Below, piece after piece: positions 1-5,102 of a DNA stretch of 5,631 nt. Both the position numbers and the translations under genes were made by a program. The stretch is from Fidelibacterota bacterium 46_43. Its GTDB lineage: Bacteria > Fidelibacterota > Fidelibacteria > Fidelibacterales > Fidelibacteraceae. Location of the stretch: contig LGGY01000052.1 in assembly GCA_001509335.1 (NCBI GenBank), forward strand, positions 1-5,631. The letters run 5' to 3'. The notes below the pieces were generated by a model. The model did no database searches. It was not told where the DNA came from and was given only the letters and a program-made list of their open reading frames with translations. Each line of letters begins with the position of its first letter. Positions within the stretch are counted from its first letter, which is position 1.

Positions 1-1245
1 TTTCTGCATGTGACTCCGGCCGTTAAACGACGTCCTTACTAAGTAAATACCCGAAGCCAGGTCGTCGGCCTGTACGGAATAGTTGTATGAGCCGGCGCCA
101 AATTCACGGTTTACGACGGTCGTCATTTTTTGCCCGGTGATGCTGTAGAGGTCGATGGAAACATTCATGGATTCGGTGAGGGTAAAGGGGATAGTCAGAG
201 TGGCATTGAAGGGATTGGGATAGAGCGGGCTCAGGGCATAGCCATCGGCCACCACGGCGCCCTCGGCCCCAACCTGAACCTCAACCTTTTCCAGGATGTT
301 TTCTTTGCCTTCATAATCCACATCTGCCAAAGTATAAACGTATGTTTTTCCCAATTCCACGCCCGTATCCACATAGCGGTAATGGGTCGTTTCCGTTGTA
401 CTCCCCTGCCCTTTCAGGGCATCATCGGTGGTAAAACTGGCGATGATAGTCTCGCTACTCGCACCTCGTTCCTCGCGACTAAGGAGAAAACCTTGGTTTT
501 CGACTTCTGCACTTGTTTCCCATTCCAGCACCACATTCCCTTTCACCGCTTTGGCCGTGAAAGAGGAGAGAGTGACGGGGAGTGATTGGTCGTATTTTAC
601 ACTTAAATTGTTAAAATATAGGTTGTTTAAAGAATTCCCGTCTGCTGTAGATCCCACATATAATTTAAAAGCTAATAACGTTTTGTTAGATATTGTTGTT
701 GTATATGAATCACTACCACGAGTTAGTTCAATCCAAATGTCATCAAACGCTTGAGTTACTTTTAAATGAAAAATTGAGGTTTGAGAATAAACCCAATCTT
801 GTACAACACCACCTGCTGTGTATTTATCATCTCCTACATTGAAGTTCCAAATATTATTCCAATCAGAATCAAACAAATCTATACCTTTATAACCATTTCT
901 ATATGCTGTAGCAATATCAATTTCAAAAATATAACCAGTGTTCCAATTCAAAAAAGTTCTTTGAGCATGTGCACTATTTTCGCCAGAAGGATTCCCCCAC
1001 ATACCAAAAGCTTTATCACTGGTGTTAATATCACCAAATCCATCAGATACTGCATTTCCTAAGAAATGTCCACCACCATTAACAGTCCATAAGTCCCAAT
1101 TGTTAAAGCCTGATCCTTCATTGCTACTATTAAGCCACGTAGAATAATTTGAAGCATCATCTGATCCTATAGATTGTATCTGAGAAAATAAATTTGAGAA
1201 AATAAAGCTCACACAAAATACTGCAACAATCAATACTCTCTTCAT
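1..1245 (-). CDS. Secreted T9SS cargo protein with AT-rich N-terminal passenger and type A sorting domain (C-terminus cut by window edge)
   Basis: The frame is open for 415 codons from the ATG at 1245 to the window edge, so only the last few residues are missing. Residues 1-22 form a signal peptide (MKR, then a hydrophobic run ending near FSQ). Residues 23-215 are a passenger I do not recognise; it is rich in Asn, Gly, Trp and aromatic beta-strand patterns and could be a lectin-like jelly roll, but this is a guess. Residues 221-325 begin LPVTLSSFTA and contain VVLEWETSAEVENQGF, the pattern of the Fn3-like domain that often precedes T9SS tails. Residues 338-415 are the sorting domain, with LYPNPFNATLTIPF, a SITGQ turn and LASGIYLVR. 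Proteins of this kind cross the outer membrane through T9SS and are released or anchored at the surface. The start at 1245 is preferred over the adjacent ATG at 1248 because it sits 6 nt after GGAGG. Codons change sharply near position 595, from TTA/AAT/ATA-rich (front) to GC-richer (tail). Confidence 0.88.
   Translation of the reverse strand, partial: MKRVLIVAVFCVSFIFSNLFSQIQSIGSDDASNYSTWLNSSNEGSGFNNWDLWTVNGGGHFLGNAVSDGFGDINTSDKAFGMWGNPSGENSAHAQRTFLNWNTGYIFEIDIATAYRNGYKGIDLFDSDWNNIWNFNVGDDKYTAGGVVQDWVYSQTSIFHLKVTQAFDDIWIELTRGSDSYTTTISNKTLLAFKLYVGSTADGNSLNNLYFNNLSVKYDQSLPVTLSSFTAKAVKGNVVLEWETSAEVENQGFLLSREERGASSETIIASFTTDDALKGQGSTTETTHYRYVDTGVELGKTYVYTLADVDYEGKENILEKVEVQVGAEGAVVADGYALSPLYPNPFNATLTIPFTLTESMNVSIDLYSITGQKMTTVVNREFGAGSYNYSVQADDLASGIYLVRTSFNGRSHMQK
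451..476 (-). repeat. Heptad repeat (RCGAGNN x4) inside the T9SS gene
   Basis: Read on the minus strand, the pentamer GCGAG or ACGAG recurs four times at exact 7-nt spacing. It encodes about residues 257-265 (REERGASSE), a hydrophilic loop of the Fn3-like domain. Seven is not a multiple of three, so gain or loss of one unit would break the frame. A related string, ACGAGGTGCG, lies on the plus strand near 4716 in the intergenic repeat region. Confidence 0.5.
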
Positions 1246-1250
1246 CATCC

Positions 1251-1256
1251 ACCTCC
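1251..1256 (-). promoter_or_regulatory. Strong ribosome binding site deciding the start at 1245
   Basis: The minus strand reads GGAGGT followed by GG and two consecutive ATG codons. The spacing from GGAGG is 3 nt to the first ATG (1248) and 6 nt to the second (1245), so the second is the better start. Confidence 0.6.
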
Positions 1257-1283
1257 ATTCAATTCATTTTCATTGTCTTAATC

Positions 1284-1312
1284 ATTTTACTTTCATTTTT
1301 TGAGTGAAACAA
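1284..1312 (-). promoter_or_regulatory. Possible sigma70-like promoter for the 1-1245 gene
   Basis: On the minus strand, TTGTTT (1307-1312) and TAAAAT (1284-1289) are separated by exactly 17 nt and lie about 35 nt before the start codon. The -10 box matches consensus at five of six positions, the -35 at only three. The surrounding DNA is very AT-rich, so a chance match is quite possible. If real, it would let the last gene be transcribed independently of the genes before it. Confidence 0.3.
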
Positions 1313-1328
1313 TCTTTTTTTGCGGAGT

Positions 1329-2441
1329 TTATTCCTGTTTCAGATTCACTGTGAGGGTTTGGGACTTCGCCGTGGCATCGGTCACGACCAGTGTTATGGT
1401 GTGAGTGCCGGTGTCGGATGATCCGGGTGTCCAGGCAAAAACCGCCGTCCCGTCCCCGTTGTCTATAAGCGTCGCGCCTTCCGGTTTTTCCAGGGTCTTC
1501 CATGAAAGAGAATCCCCGTCCGCATCGGTGGCTGTAAGGTTCAGTATAAGGGTCTCGCCTGCTTCCACGGTCTGATCTCCGATGACCGTTTGAATTACCG
1601 GCGGCCGGTTCACATTGGAAATAACCTGCCAGTTGGCGCCGCTGTTGGTGTTCCGGGCCAGGGTCAGAAGATCCGTGTGATTGTCCAAATCGCCACCGAC
1701 AGTATACACCAGCGTACTGGTCAGAGCGTAATAGTGGGTTGTATCCCCCCGGCCGGCGTCGTTGGGCAGGATGGCATAGTAATCTGACCCCCCTGCCGAA
1801 ACAGCCTGGACAAACCCGTCCGTCTCAAAACCATTCACCCCGTAGCGGATATAGAGTTTTTCTTCGGGACTCAACACCTTATCCGTCGTAATAAACACCG
1901 TATCACTCTCATTCCCTGTCACATAGCTCCCATCCCCTCGTGATGTGCCAATTTGCGAGACGGTGAGGATGGCGGCGGGCTGTTCCGATGTTTCCATGAA
2001 GATGGCCCGTGTATCGGTATATCCTTTGTCTTCCCAGTTTACGGTGTACCATTTTCCGTTAATGACAGTTATGCTGTTATCGGCACCTGTATTAAATGTA
2101 TACGTCTGTAATGTATTCATTGTTATACTGACACCAGCCCATTTATTGGAAAAATAATTACCTGAGGGTCCACTGGTAAAGAGCCATTTGTATGATCCGC
2201 CTGTGATATCCCCACCGCTTTCTGCTACATGGATGGTTGTCTGCCAGCGGGGCGTACCGGTTGTGATTTTGGTGATTTTTCCACCGGTGGTCTGATTTCC
2301 ATTAGCCAGTGCCATCACCGTTGGCGGATTTGCCCATGAATTCCAGTCGCCGGGCATGTTAATTCCTTCCGGTTCATAGATATCTGCGGATAAAAGTGTT
2401 GGGATCGCAAGCCATAGTATGTGAAGGAGTTTATGTTTCAT
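1329..2441 (-). CDS. Secreted modular beta-sandwich protein, carbohydrate-binding-like, without T9SS tail
   Basis: This 370-residue protein starts with a signal peptide (residues 1-19, cleavage likely after LLSA). Residues 20-137 contain GDWNSW near position 31, a WQTTIHV strand, and SYKWLFTSG followed by NYFSNKWAG. This resembles the starch-binding-like modules of secreted FCB proteins, although the ligand cannot be read from sequence. Residues 138-275 hold a second sandwich with KLYIRYGVNGFETDGF, HYYALTSTL and a DLLTL-ARNTNSGANW ending, a module seen in many Bacteroidota secreted proteins. Residues 279-367 are a putative Ig/cadherin-like domain (RPPVI, GETLILNLTATDADGDSLSW, FAWTPG, VVTD). 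The protein stops immediately after it, with no YPNPFN sorting domain, which is unusual for this architecture. The ATG at 2441 has AAGGA upstream and overlaps the TGA of the frameshifted gene before it. Possible roles are glycan binding or a subunit of a surface complex. Confidence 0.85.
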   Translation of the reverse strand: MKHKLLHILWLAIPTLLSADIYEPEGINMPGDWNSWANPPTVMALANGNQTTGGKITKITTGTPRWQTTIHVAESGGDITGGSYKWLFTSGPSGNYFSNKWAGVSITMNTLQTYTFNTGADNSITVINGKWYTVNWEDKGYTDTRAIFMETSEQPAAILTVSQIGTSRGDGSYVTGNESDTVFITTDKVLSPEEKLYIRYGVNGFETDGFVQAVSAGGSDYYAILPNDAGRGDTTHYYALTSTLVYTVGGDLDNHTDLLTLARNTNSGANWQVISNVNRPPVIQTVIGDQTVEAGETLILNLTATDADGDSLSWKTLEKPEGATLIDNGDGTAVFAWTPGSSDTGTHTITLVVTDATAKSQTLTVNLKQE

Positions 2442-2871
2442 TTTTTTCCTTTTCGGAGATATGGTAGGTGGGATGTGGTCGTTGGTAGAGGTAGGGGGTA
2501 GATTTTTTTGTTTTTGAGGGCGGTGATGGAGGCGGTGAGTTGACAGGCGACTTTATCCAGTATGTTTTGCAATTTTTTTGTGTGCTCAAGATATTGCAAA
2601 TCTCTGGATAGAAGGATGCAATAGTGACACTCTTTCAGGGATCCCCGGTTGATATTCAAAAAGCGCATTTTGTCTGAAAGTCCCTGTTTTTTGAATCCCC
2701 CTCTGCGATATTGGCCGCAACGGACACTGCCGCACGCCTGAGCTGTGACGTAAGTCCGTACATTTCCGTTTTTGGAAATCCTTCCGTCACCCGATAGGCC
2801 TCCAGAACAAAGGCATGGGCATTCTTCCAAACCTCCAAATCTGTGAACTGCTCAATTTTCCCCATATTCAT
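2438..2871 (-). pseudogene. Four-helix bundle (S23/IVP-like) protein gene, split by a frameshift
   Basis: The front part (from ATG 2871) reads MNMGKIEQFTDLEVWKNAH, then GLTSQLRRAAVSVAANIAEG. This is the conserved first half of the four-helix bundle family first known from ORFs in intervening sequences of 23S rRNA. The frame then runs into a TGA at 2656. The second half continues in another frame as GFKKQGLSDKMRFLNINRG, SLKECHYCILLSRDLQYL and a last helix ending LKNKK. The two halves join well at the run of five C at 2697-2701 (G on the coding strand). Removing two bases, or adding one, restores a family-like protein of about 110 residues plus a 24-residue non-conserved tail. The start at 2871 or 2865 is favoured because the conserved region begins there; GGAGG lies at 2886-2890, rather far upstream. 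The family's function is poorly known and no enzymatic residues are expected. It may be a decayed gene, an assembly error, or a recoded gene. Confidence 0.8.
2463..2473 (+). repeat. Left arm of an 11-bp inverted repeat around the four-helix bundle gene
   Basis: GGTAGGTGGGA here is the perfect reverse complement of positions 2888-2898, with 414 bp between the arms. The arms bracket the four-helix bundle gene, leaving only the end of its tail outside. In the transcript they could pair as an 11-bp stem. Confidence 0.6.
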
Positions 2872-2887
2872 TCCCCATAAAATATCC

Positions 2888-2898
2888 TCCCACCTACC
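2888..2898 (-). repeat. Right arm of the 11-bp inverted repeat
   Basis: The minus strand reads GGTAGGTGGGA, matching the arm at 2463-2473. It lies in the 32-nt gap between the tail-only T9SS gene and the four-helix bundle start, and it overlaps the GGAGG ribosome binding site at 2886-2890. Confidence 0.6.
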
Positions 2899-2903
2899 GC
2901 CAA

Positions 2904-3299
2904 CTATTTCAAAAGAATCATCTTCCTCATTCCACTCCACTCCCCGGTCGTCACACGCACAAGGTAGATCCCCGTCGCCAGATTTCCCCCATTCCAGATC
3001 CATTCATGCTTTCCAGCGTCCAGATCCCCCACATGAAGCTTTGCCACTTCACGCCCCTGAACATCAAAAATGCGAACCTGGCTATAGCTCTGTTCCGGAA
3101 TATCCAGTTGAATGGTCACAGACGGATTAAAGGGATTGGGATAGGGCGTATGGAGCTGGAAATCGGTAGGTATGCCTGCGTCATTAAATCCACTCACGTG
3201 ATGGATTGTGATGGTCATGCTGAGGGTATCGGCGGCAGGCCAGAGCATTGCCGGTAACGTGAACAGACAAAAGAGCAGGAGTATTCCCAGGTGTTTCAT
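2904..3299 (-). CDS. Tail-only T9SS protein: signal peptide joined almost directly to a type A sorting domain
   Basis: This protein has 131 residues. Residues 1-23 are a signal peptide (MKHLGILLLF through PAA). Residues 24-45 are a short linker that starts DTLSMTITI. Residues 46-131 are a complete type A sorting domain: PYPNPFNPSVTIQLDIP, VRIFDVQGREV, AGKHEWIWNG, LATGIYLVRV and a final basic MRKMILLK. There is no room for a passenger, whereas normal T9SS cargo carries hundreds of residues before this domain. The linker resembles the mature N-terminus of the protein encoded just upstream (DTLSFTITV), which suggests a shared origin. The ATG overlaps the upstream TGA by 4 nt, so translation is probably coupled; the only Shine-Dalgarno-like bases are a weak GGGG. 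Possible roles are a small surface protein, a sensor of T9SS function as described for the CTD protein PorA of Porphyromonas, or a remnant of a deletion. Confidence 0.85.
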   Translation of the reverse strand: MKHLGILLLFCLFTLPAMLWPAADTLSMTITIHHVSGFNDAGIPTDFQLHTPYPNPFNPSVTIQLDIPEQSYSQVRIFDVQGREVAKLHVGDLDAGKHEWIWNGGNLATGIYLVRVTTGEWSGMRKMILLK

Positions 3300-4390
3300 C
3301 GGACGATCCCCGATTTGCTTTGACGGGGCGGAGATACGCGCATTACGCCTTTGGCGCCTTCACCATCCGTGACAATAAACAGGATTTCCTCATACACCCC
3401 GGCCTGACCGTAATTGGGAGTCCAGGAAAAGGTTGCCGTATTATCCTCATGATCGGTAAACGTGGCACCATCCGGCAAATTCCGGGATGACCAGGTGAGG
3501 ATTTCACCATCTGCATCCTCAGCCGTGAGGGTAAATGTGAGAGTCTCCCCTTCCTGGGCGGATGTATCGTTCCGGGCGGCAATGACAGGCACATCGTTGA
3601 CATTGGCCACGGTGACTTTCATGTGGACCGTATCGGCACCAAGGAAGGCATCATAAGCCCGTGCGTAAATATGGATTGTATCACCGGGACCGGTAAAGAA
3701 ATTCGCCGCCGGTGTCAGTGTGAGAATGGAATCCTGAGACAGGGAAGGCTGAACAGTTTCCGTTGATCCGCCCCAGACGGCAAAAGACACGGGATCGTCA
3801 TCTGCATCTGTAGCCCGGAGGGTGAGCTGATAGGGTATATCCTCGGTCATGGCAAGGGTTGCGGGTGCTATCAGGACCGGTGCGTTGTTTCCCCGTTCAA
3901 ATGTCACCTGAATACTCACATAGGAGGATCCATCCCAAAACCCGCCGCCGTCTTCGCTGTATCCGCCATAAACCCAGTTTGTCCCATCCAGGGAATAACG
4001 TGTGGCAATATAATACACCCCGGCTTCGGTAATGACATTTTTTAAATTCAGCATATATTCGTCGTTGTTGCCGGAATCGGTGTTATAAGCGGCTTCGTAC
4101 CAGGTCCACCCGGTGCCGGAAGGATCGGTATCGGTTGTGGAAATCCCCACCTGGGCTGTGATGGCTGTCCCCTCACCGGTTGCATCGGTTACCCCCGGTT
4201 CATAGACCTGTCCATAAATAAAAAAATCCTCTCCCAGGATTCCCGCTCCCCCACCGGGATACTGGAGATTCGCCCAGTCCGGCAGATTTTCCGTCACAGT
4301 TATGGTAAAAGACAGTGTATCCCCTGCAGCATAGACAAAAGAAACGGACAATACTGCAAAAAGAACAATAAACCGGAACATATTTTTCAT
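3296..4390 (-). CDS. Secreted modular protein with cadherin/Ig-like domains, without T9SS tail
   Basis: This 364-residue protein begins with a signal peptide (residues 1-22, ending VYAA). Residues 37-165 form a module with WANLQYPGG, YGQVYEPGVTDATG, STTDTDP, NNDEYMLNL, GVYYIATRYSLDG and WVYGGY, a pattern widely found in secreted FCB proteins. Residues 168-267 are a cadherin-like domain (NNAPVL, YQLTLRATDADDDPV, LTPAANF, ending NVNDVPVI). Residues 268-345 are an Ig-like domain (GETLTFTLTAEDADGE, FSWTPNYGQAG, ILFIVTDGEGAKG), very like the last domain of the 1329-2441 product. The DADxD motifs suggest calcium binding. After residue 348 the sequence becomes RVSPPRQSKSGIVR, which does not fit the final beta-strand and suggests that foreign sequence or a frameshift replaced the original end. 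No sorting domain follows. The start at 4390 has AAGGAAA 5 nt upstream and a promoter beyond it. It heads the apparent operon. Confidence 0.86.
   Translation of the reverse strand: MKNMFRFIVLFAVLSVSFVYAAGDTLSFTITVTENLPDWANLQYPGGGAGILGEDFFIYGQVYEPGVTDATGEGTAITAQVGISTTDTDPSGTGWTWYEAAYNTDSGNNDEYMLNLKNVITEAGVYYIATRYSLDGTNWVYGGYSEDGGGFWDGSSYVSIQVTFERGNNAPVLIAPATLAMTEDIPYQLTLRATDADDDPVSFAVWGGSTETVQPSLSQDSILTLTPAANFFTGPGDTIHIYARAYDAFLGADTVHMKVTVANVNDVPVIAARNDTSAQEGETLTFTLTAEDADGEILTWSSRNLPDGATFTDHEDNTATFSWTPNYGQAGVYEEILFIVTDGEGAKGVMRVSPPRQSKSGIVR
3308..3328 (-). promoter_or_regulatory. Hairpin over the ribosome binding site of the tail-only gene
   Basis: CCCCG and CGGGG form a 5-bp stem with an 11-nt loop, just before the ATG at 3299. 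The 3' arm in the mRNA is the only Shine-Dalgarno-like GGGG, 8 nt from the start codon. Ribosomes finishing the upstream gene would open it, favouring coupled translation. The stem also coincides with the atypical C-terminal codons of the upstream gene. Confidence 0.4.
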
Positions 4391-4423
4391 TGTATTTCCT
4401 TCATTTGGTTAGTCCTCTAAAAT

Positions 4424-4452
4424 ATTTTAACACAAAAAAATTAGTTGTTCAA
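4424..4452 (-). promoter_or_regulatory. Promoter of the secreted-protein operon
   Basis: On the minus strand, TTGAAC (4447-4452) and TAAAAT (4424-4429) are 17 nt apart. They match the sigma70 consensus at four and five of six positions. The start of transcription would fall near 4417, giving a leader of about 27 nt with the ribosome binding site AAGGAAA. Bacteroidota often use a different -7/-33 promoter form, so the assignment depends on the host. Confidence 0.45.
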
Positions 4453-4459
4453 CAATTAA
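4441..4459. promoter_or_regulatory. Operator-like palindrome overlapping the -35 box
   Basis: The sequence TTAGTTGTTCAACAATTAA is a 19-nt inverted repeat centred on C4450, with eight of nine pairs matching and a perfect TTGTT-C-AACAA core. It covers the proposed -35 box, the position expected for a repressor site. The regulator is not in the window unless the antitoxin acts here, for which there is no evidence. Confidence 0.4.
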
Positions 4460-4500
4460 CTACTATGAATATTGAGAATGGGGGAATAACAAGGGAGGTT

Positions 4501-4620
4501 GGCACTTTGTGCCTTTTGGGAAGTTGGAAGCTGGAAGTTGGAAGTTAGCGGCACGGAGTGCCTGAAAGGCAAGAAGCTGGAAGTTGGCGCCGCTTCGCGG
4601 CAGGGGACTGGAGATTGGAA
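4501..4620 (+). repeat. Heptamer array (GGAAGYT) interleaved with perfect 13-nt hairpins
   Basis: Four tandem copies of GGAAGYT occupy 4519-4546, with further copies at 4572-4585. Perfect hairpins with 5-bp stems and 3-nt loops sit at 4501-4513 (GGCAC-TTT-GTGCC), 4550-4562 (GGCAC-GGA-GTGCC), 4559-4571 (TGCCT-GAA-AGGCA) and 4589-4601 (GCCGC-TTC-GCGGC). Three of them directly follow a GTT(G/A)G string. The second and third overlap and exclude each other. No protein-coding signal is seen here. Confidence 0.75.
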
Positions 4621-4673
4621 GAAAAGGTTAAGGTTTAGCTTGGTTGGGGGCGTCCGTTGACGGTGAGGTTGAA

Positions 4674-4697
4674 AAGTCCCCTCTGGAGAGGGGATTT
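4674..4697 (-). terminator. Terminator-like hairpin downstream of the toxin-antitoxin pair
   Basis: TCCCCTC and GAGGGGA form a perfect 7-bp stem with a 4-nt loop (4677-4694), extendable by a G-T and two A-T pairs. On the minus strand it is followed by CTTTTC, a weak U-rich run. It lies about 110 nt after the toxin stop and could end that transcript, or be a copy of an interspersed palindromic repeat. Confidence 0.4.
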
Positions 4698-4739
4698 AGG
4701 GGTGTGTAAGAGAGGGACGAGGTGCGGGCCCCGTAAAAT

Positions 4740-4757
4740 TCCCAACCTTGATTGGGA
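4740..4757. repeat. Inverted repeat TCCCAA / TTGGGA
   Basis: A 6-bp stem with a 6-nt loop. It belongs to the patchwork of short palindromes between the two operons; there is no T-run beside it, so a terminator role is weak. Confidence 0.4.
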
Positions 4758-4761
4758 GCCC

Positions 4762-4779
4762 TATTTCACGTATTTCACG
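4762..4779 (+). repeat. 9-bp tandem duplication TATTTCACG
   Basis: Two perfect adjacent copies of TATTTCACG. This is probably a slippage product in non-coding DNA. Confidence 0.6.
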
Positions 4780-4808
4780 GAATCATAACTCCTCATTCAA
4801 CTCCGCAC

Positions 4809-5102
4809 TCAGCACTCATCCTTCAAAGAAAGTAATTTATGGCTTTCAAAAACTGTTAAAATGTGAATTTCATGGTTTTGTATTCTGTATACGATACGGT
4901 ATTTTTTTAAAATGAGTTCTCTTATGTCGTTATTGGATATTTCCGGTATGACACGGCCTGAATAAGGATTTTGAATAAGCCTTTCACATTGTTTTATCAA
5001 ATAATCAATAAATTCAATGGCTTTTTCCGGATTATCTTCAGAAATAAATGCCTCAATATCAGCTAAATTCGTCAGAGATTCACGAGTCCAGAGTATCTTC
5101 AT
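4809..5102 (-). CDS. RelE/ParE-family toxin of a type II toxin-antitoxin pair
   Basis: This 97-residue protein has the full length and fold pattern of the family. It opens with strand MKILWTRES, followed by two helices (residues 8-20 and 24-45, with LADIEAFI and FIDYLIKQCERL). It then has NPYSGRVIPE (45-54), the DIRELILKKYRIVYRI core (59-74) and a final strand IHILTVFESHKLL (79-91). The arginines at 50, 61 and 69 and the histidine at 88 are in the positions usually conserved in ParE/RelE proteins. RelE members cut mRNA on the ribosome and ParE members inhibit gyrase; the SGRVIPE and YRIVYRI patterns look closer to ParE, but the target cannot be settled here. The start at 5102 has AGGA 5 nt upstream and overlaps the antitoxin gene by 23 nt, a common arrangement that keeps the two products balanced. 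Confidence 0.9.
   Translation of the reverse strand: MKILWTRESLTNLADIEAFISEDNPEKAIEFIDYLIKQCERLIQNPYSGRVIPEISNNDIRELILKKYRIVYRIQNHEIHILTVFESHKLLSLKDEC

Noticed and set aside
130..754. Two overlapping plus-strand open frames of 151 and 108 codons
   Set aside because: They are antisense to the T9SS gene, whose sorting-domain motifs clearly identify the coding strand.
781..1062. Plus-strand open frame of 93 codons
   Set aside because: It is an antisense shadow of the AT-rich passenger domain, which is continuous with a signal peptide and sorting tail on the other strand.
1282..1503. Open frame of 73 codons on the minus strand
   Set aside because: It lies in another frame over the end of the 370-residue gene, has no recognisable composition or ribosome binding site, and ends in the AT-rich gap.
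2438..2871. Accessory (Avd-like) four-helix bundle protein of a diversity-generating retroelement
   Set aside because: There is no reverse transcriptase and no template/variable repeat pair in the window, and the sequence fits the S23/IVP-type group better.
2904..3003. N-terminal extension of the four-helix bundle gene to an ATG at 3003
   Set aside because: The extra 44 residues lie mostly inside the sorting-domain gene in another frame, and family similarity begins only after MNMGKIEQF.
4501..4620. CRISPR array
   Set aside because: The units are 7 nt long with no regular spacers, and no cas genes are present.
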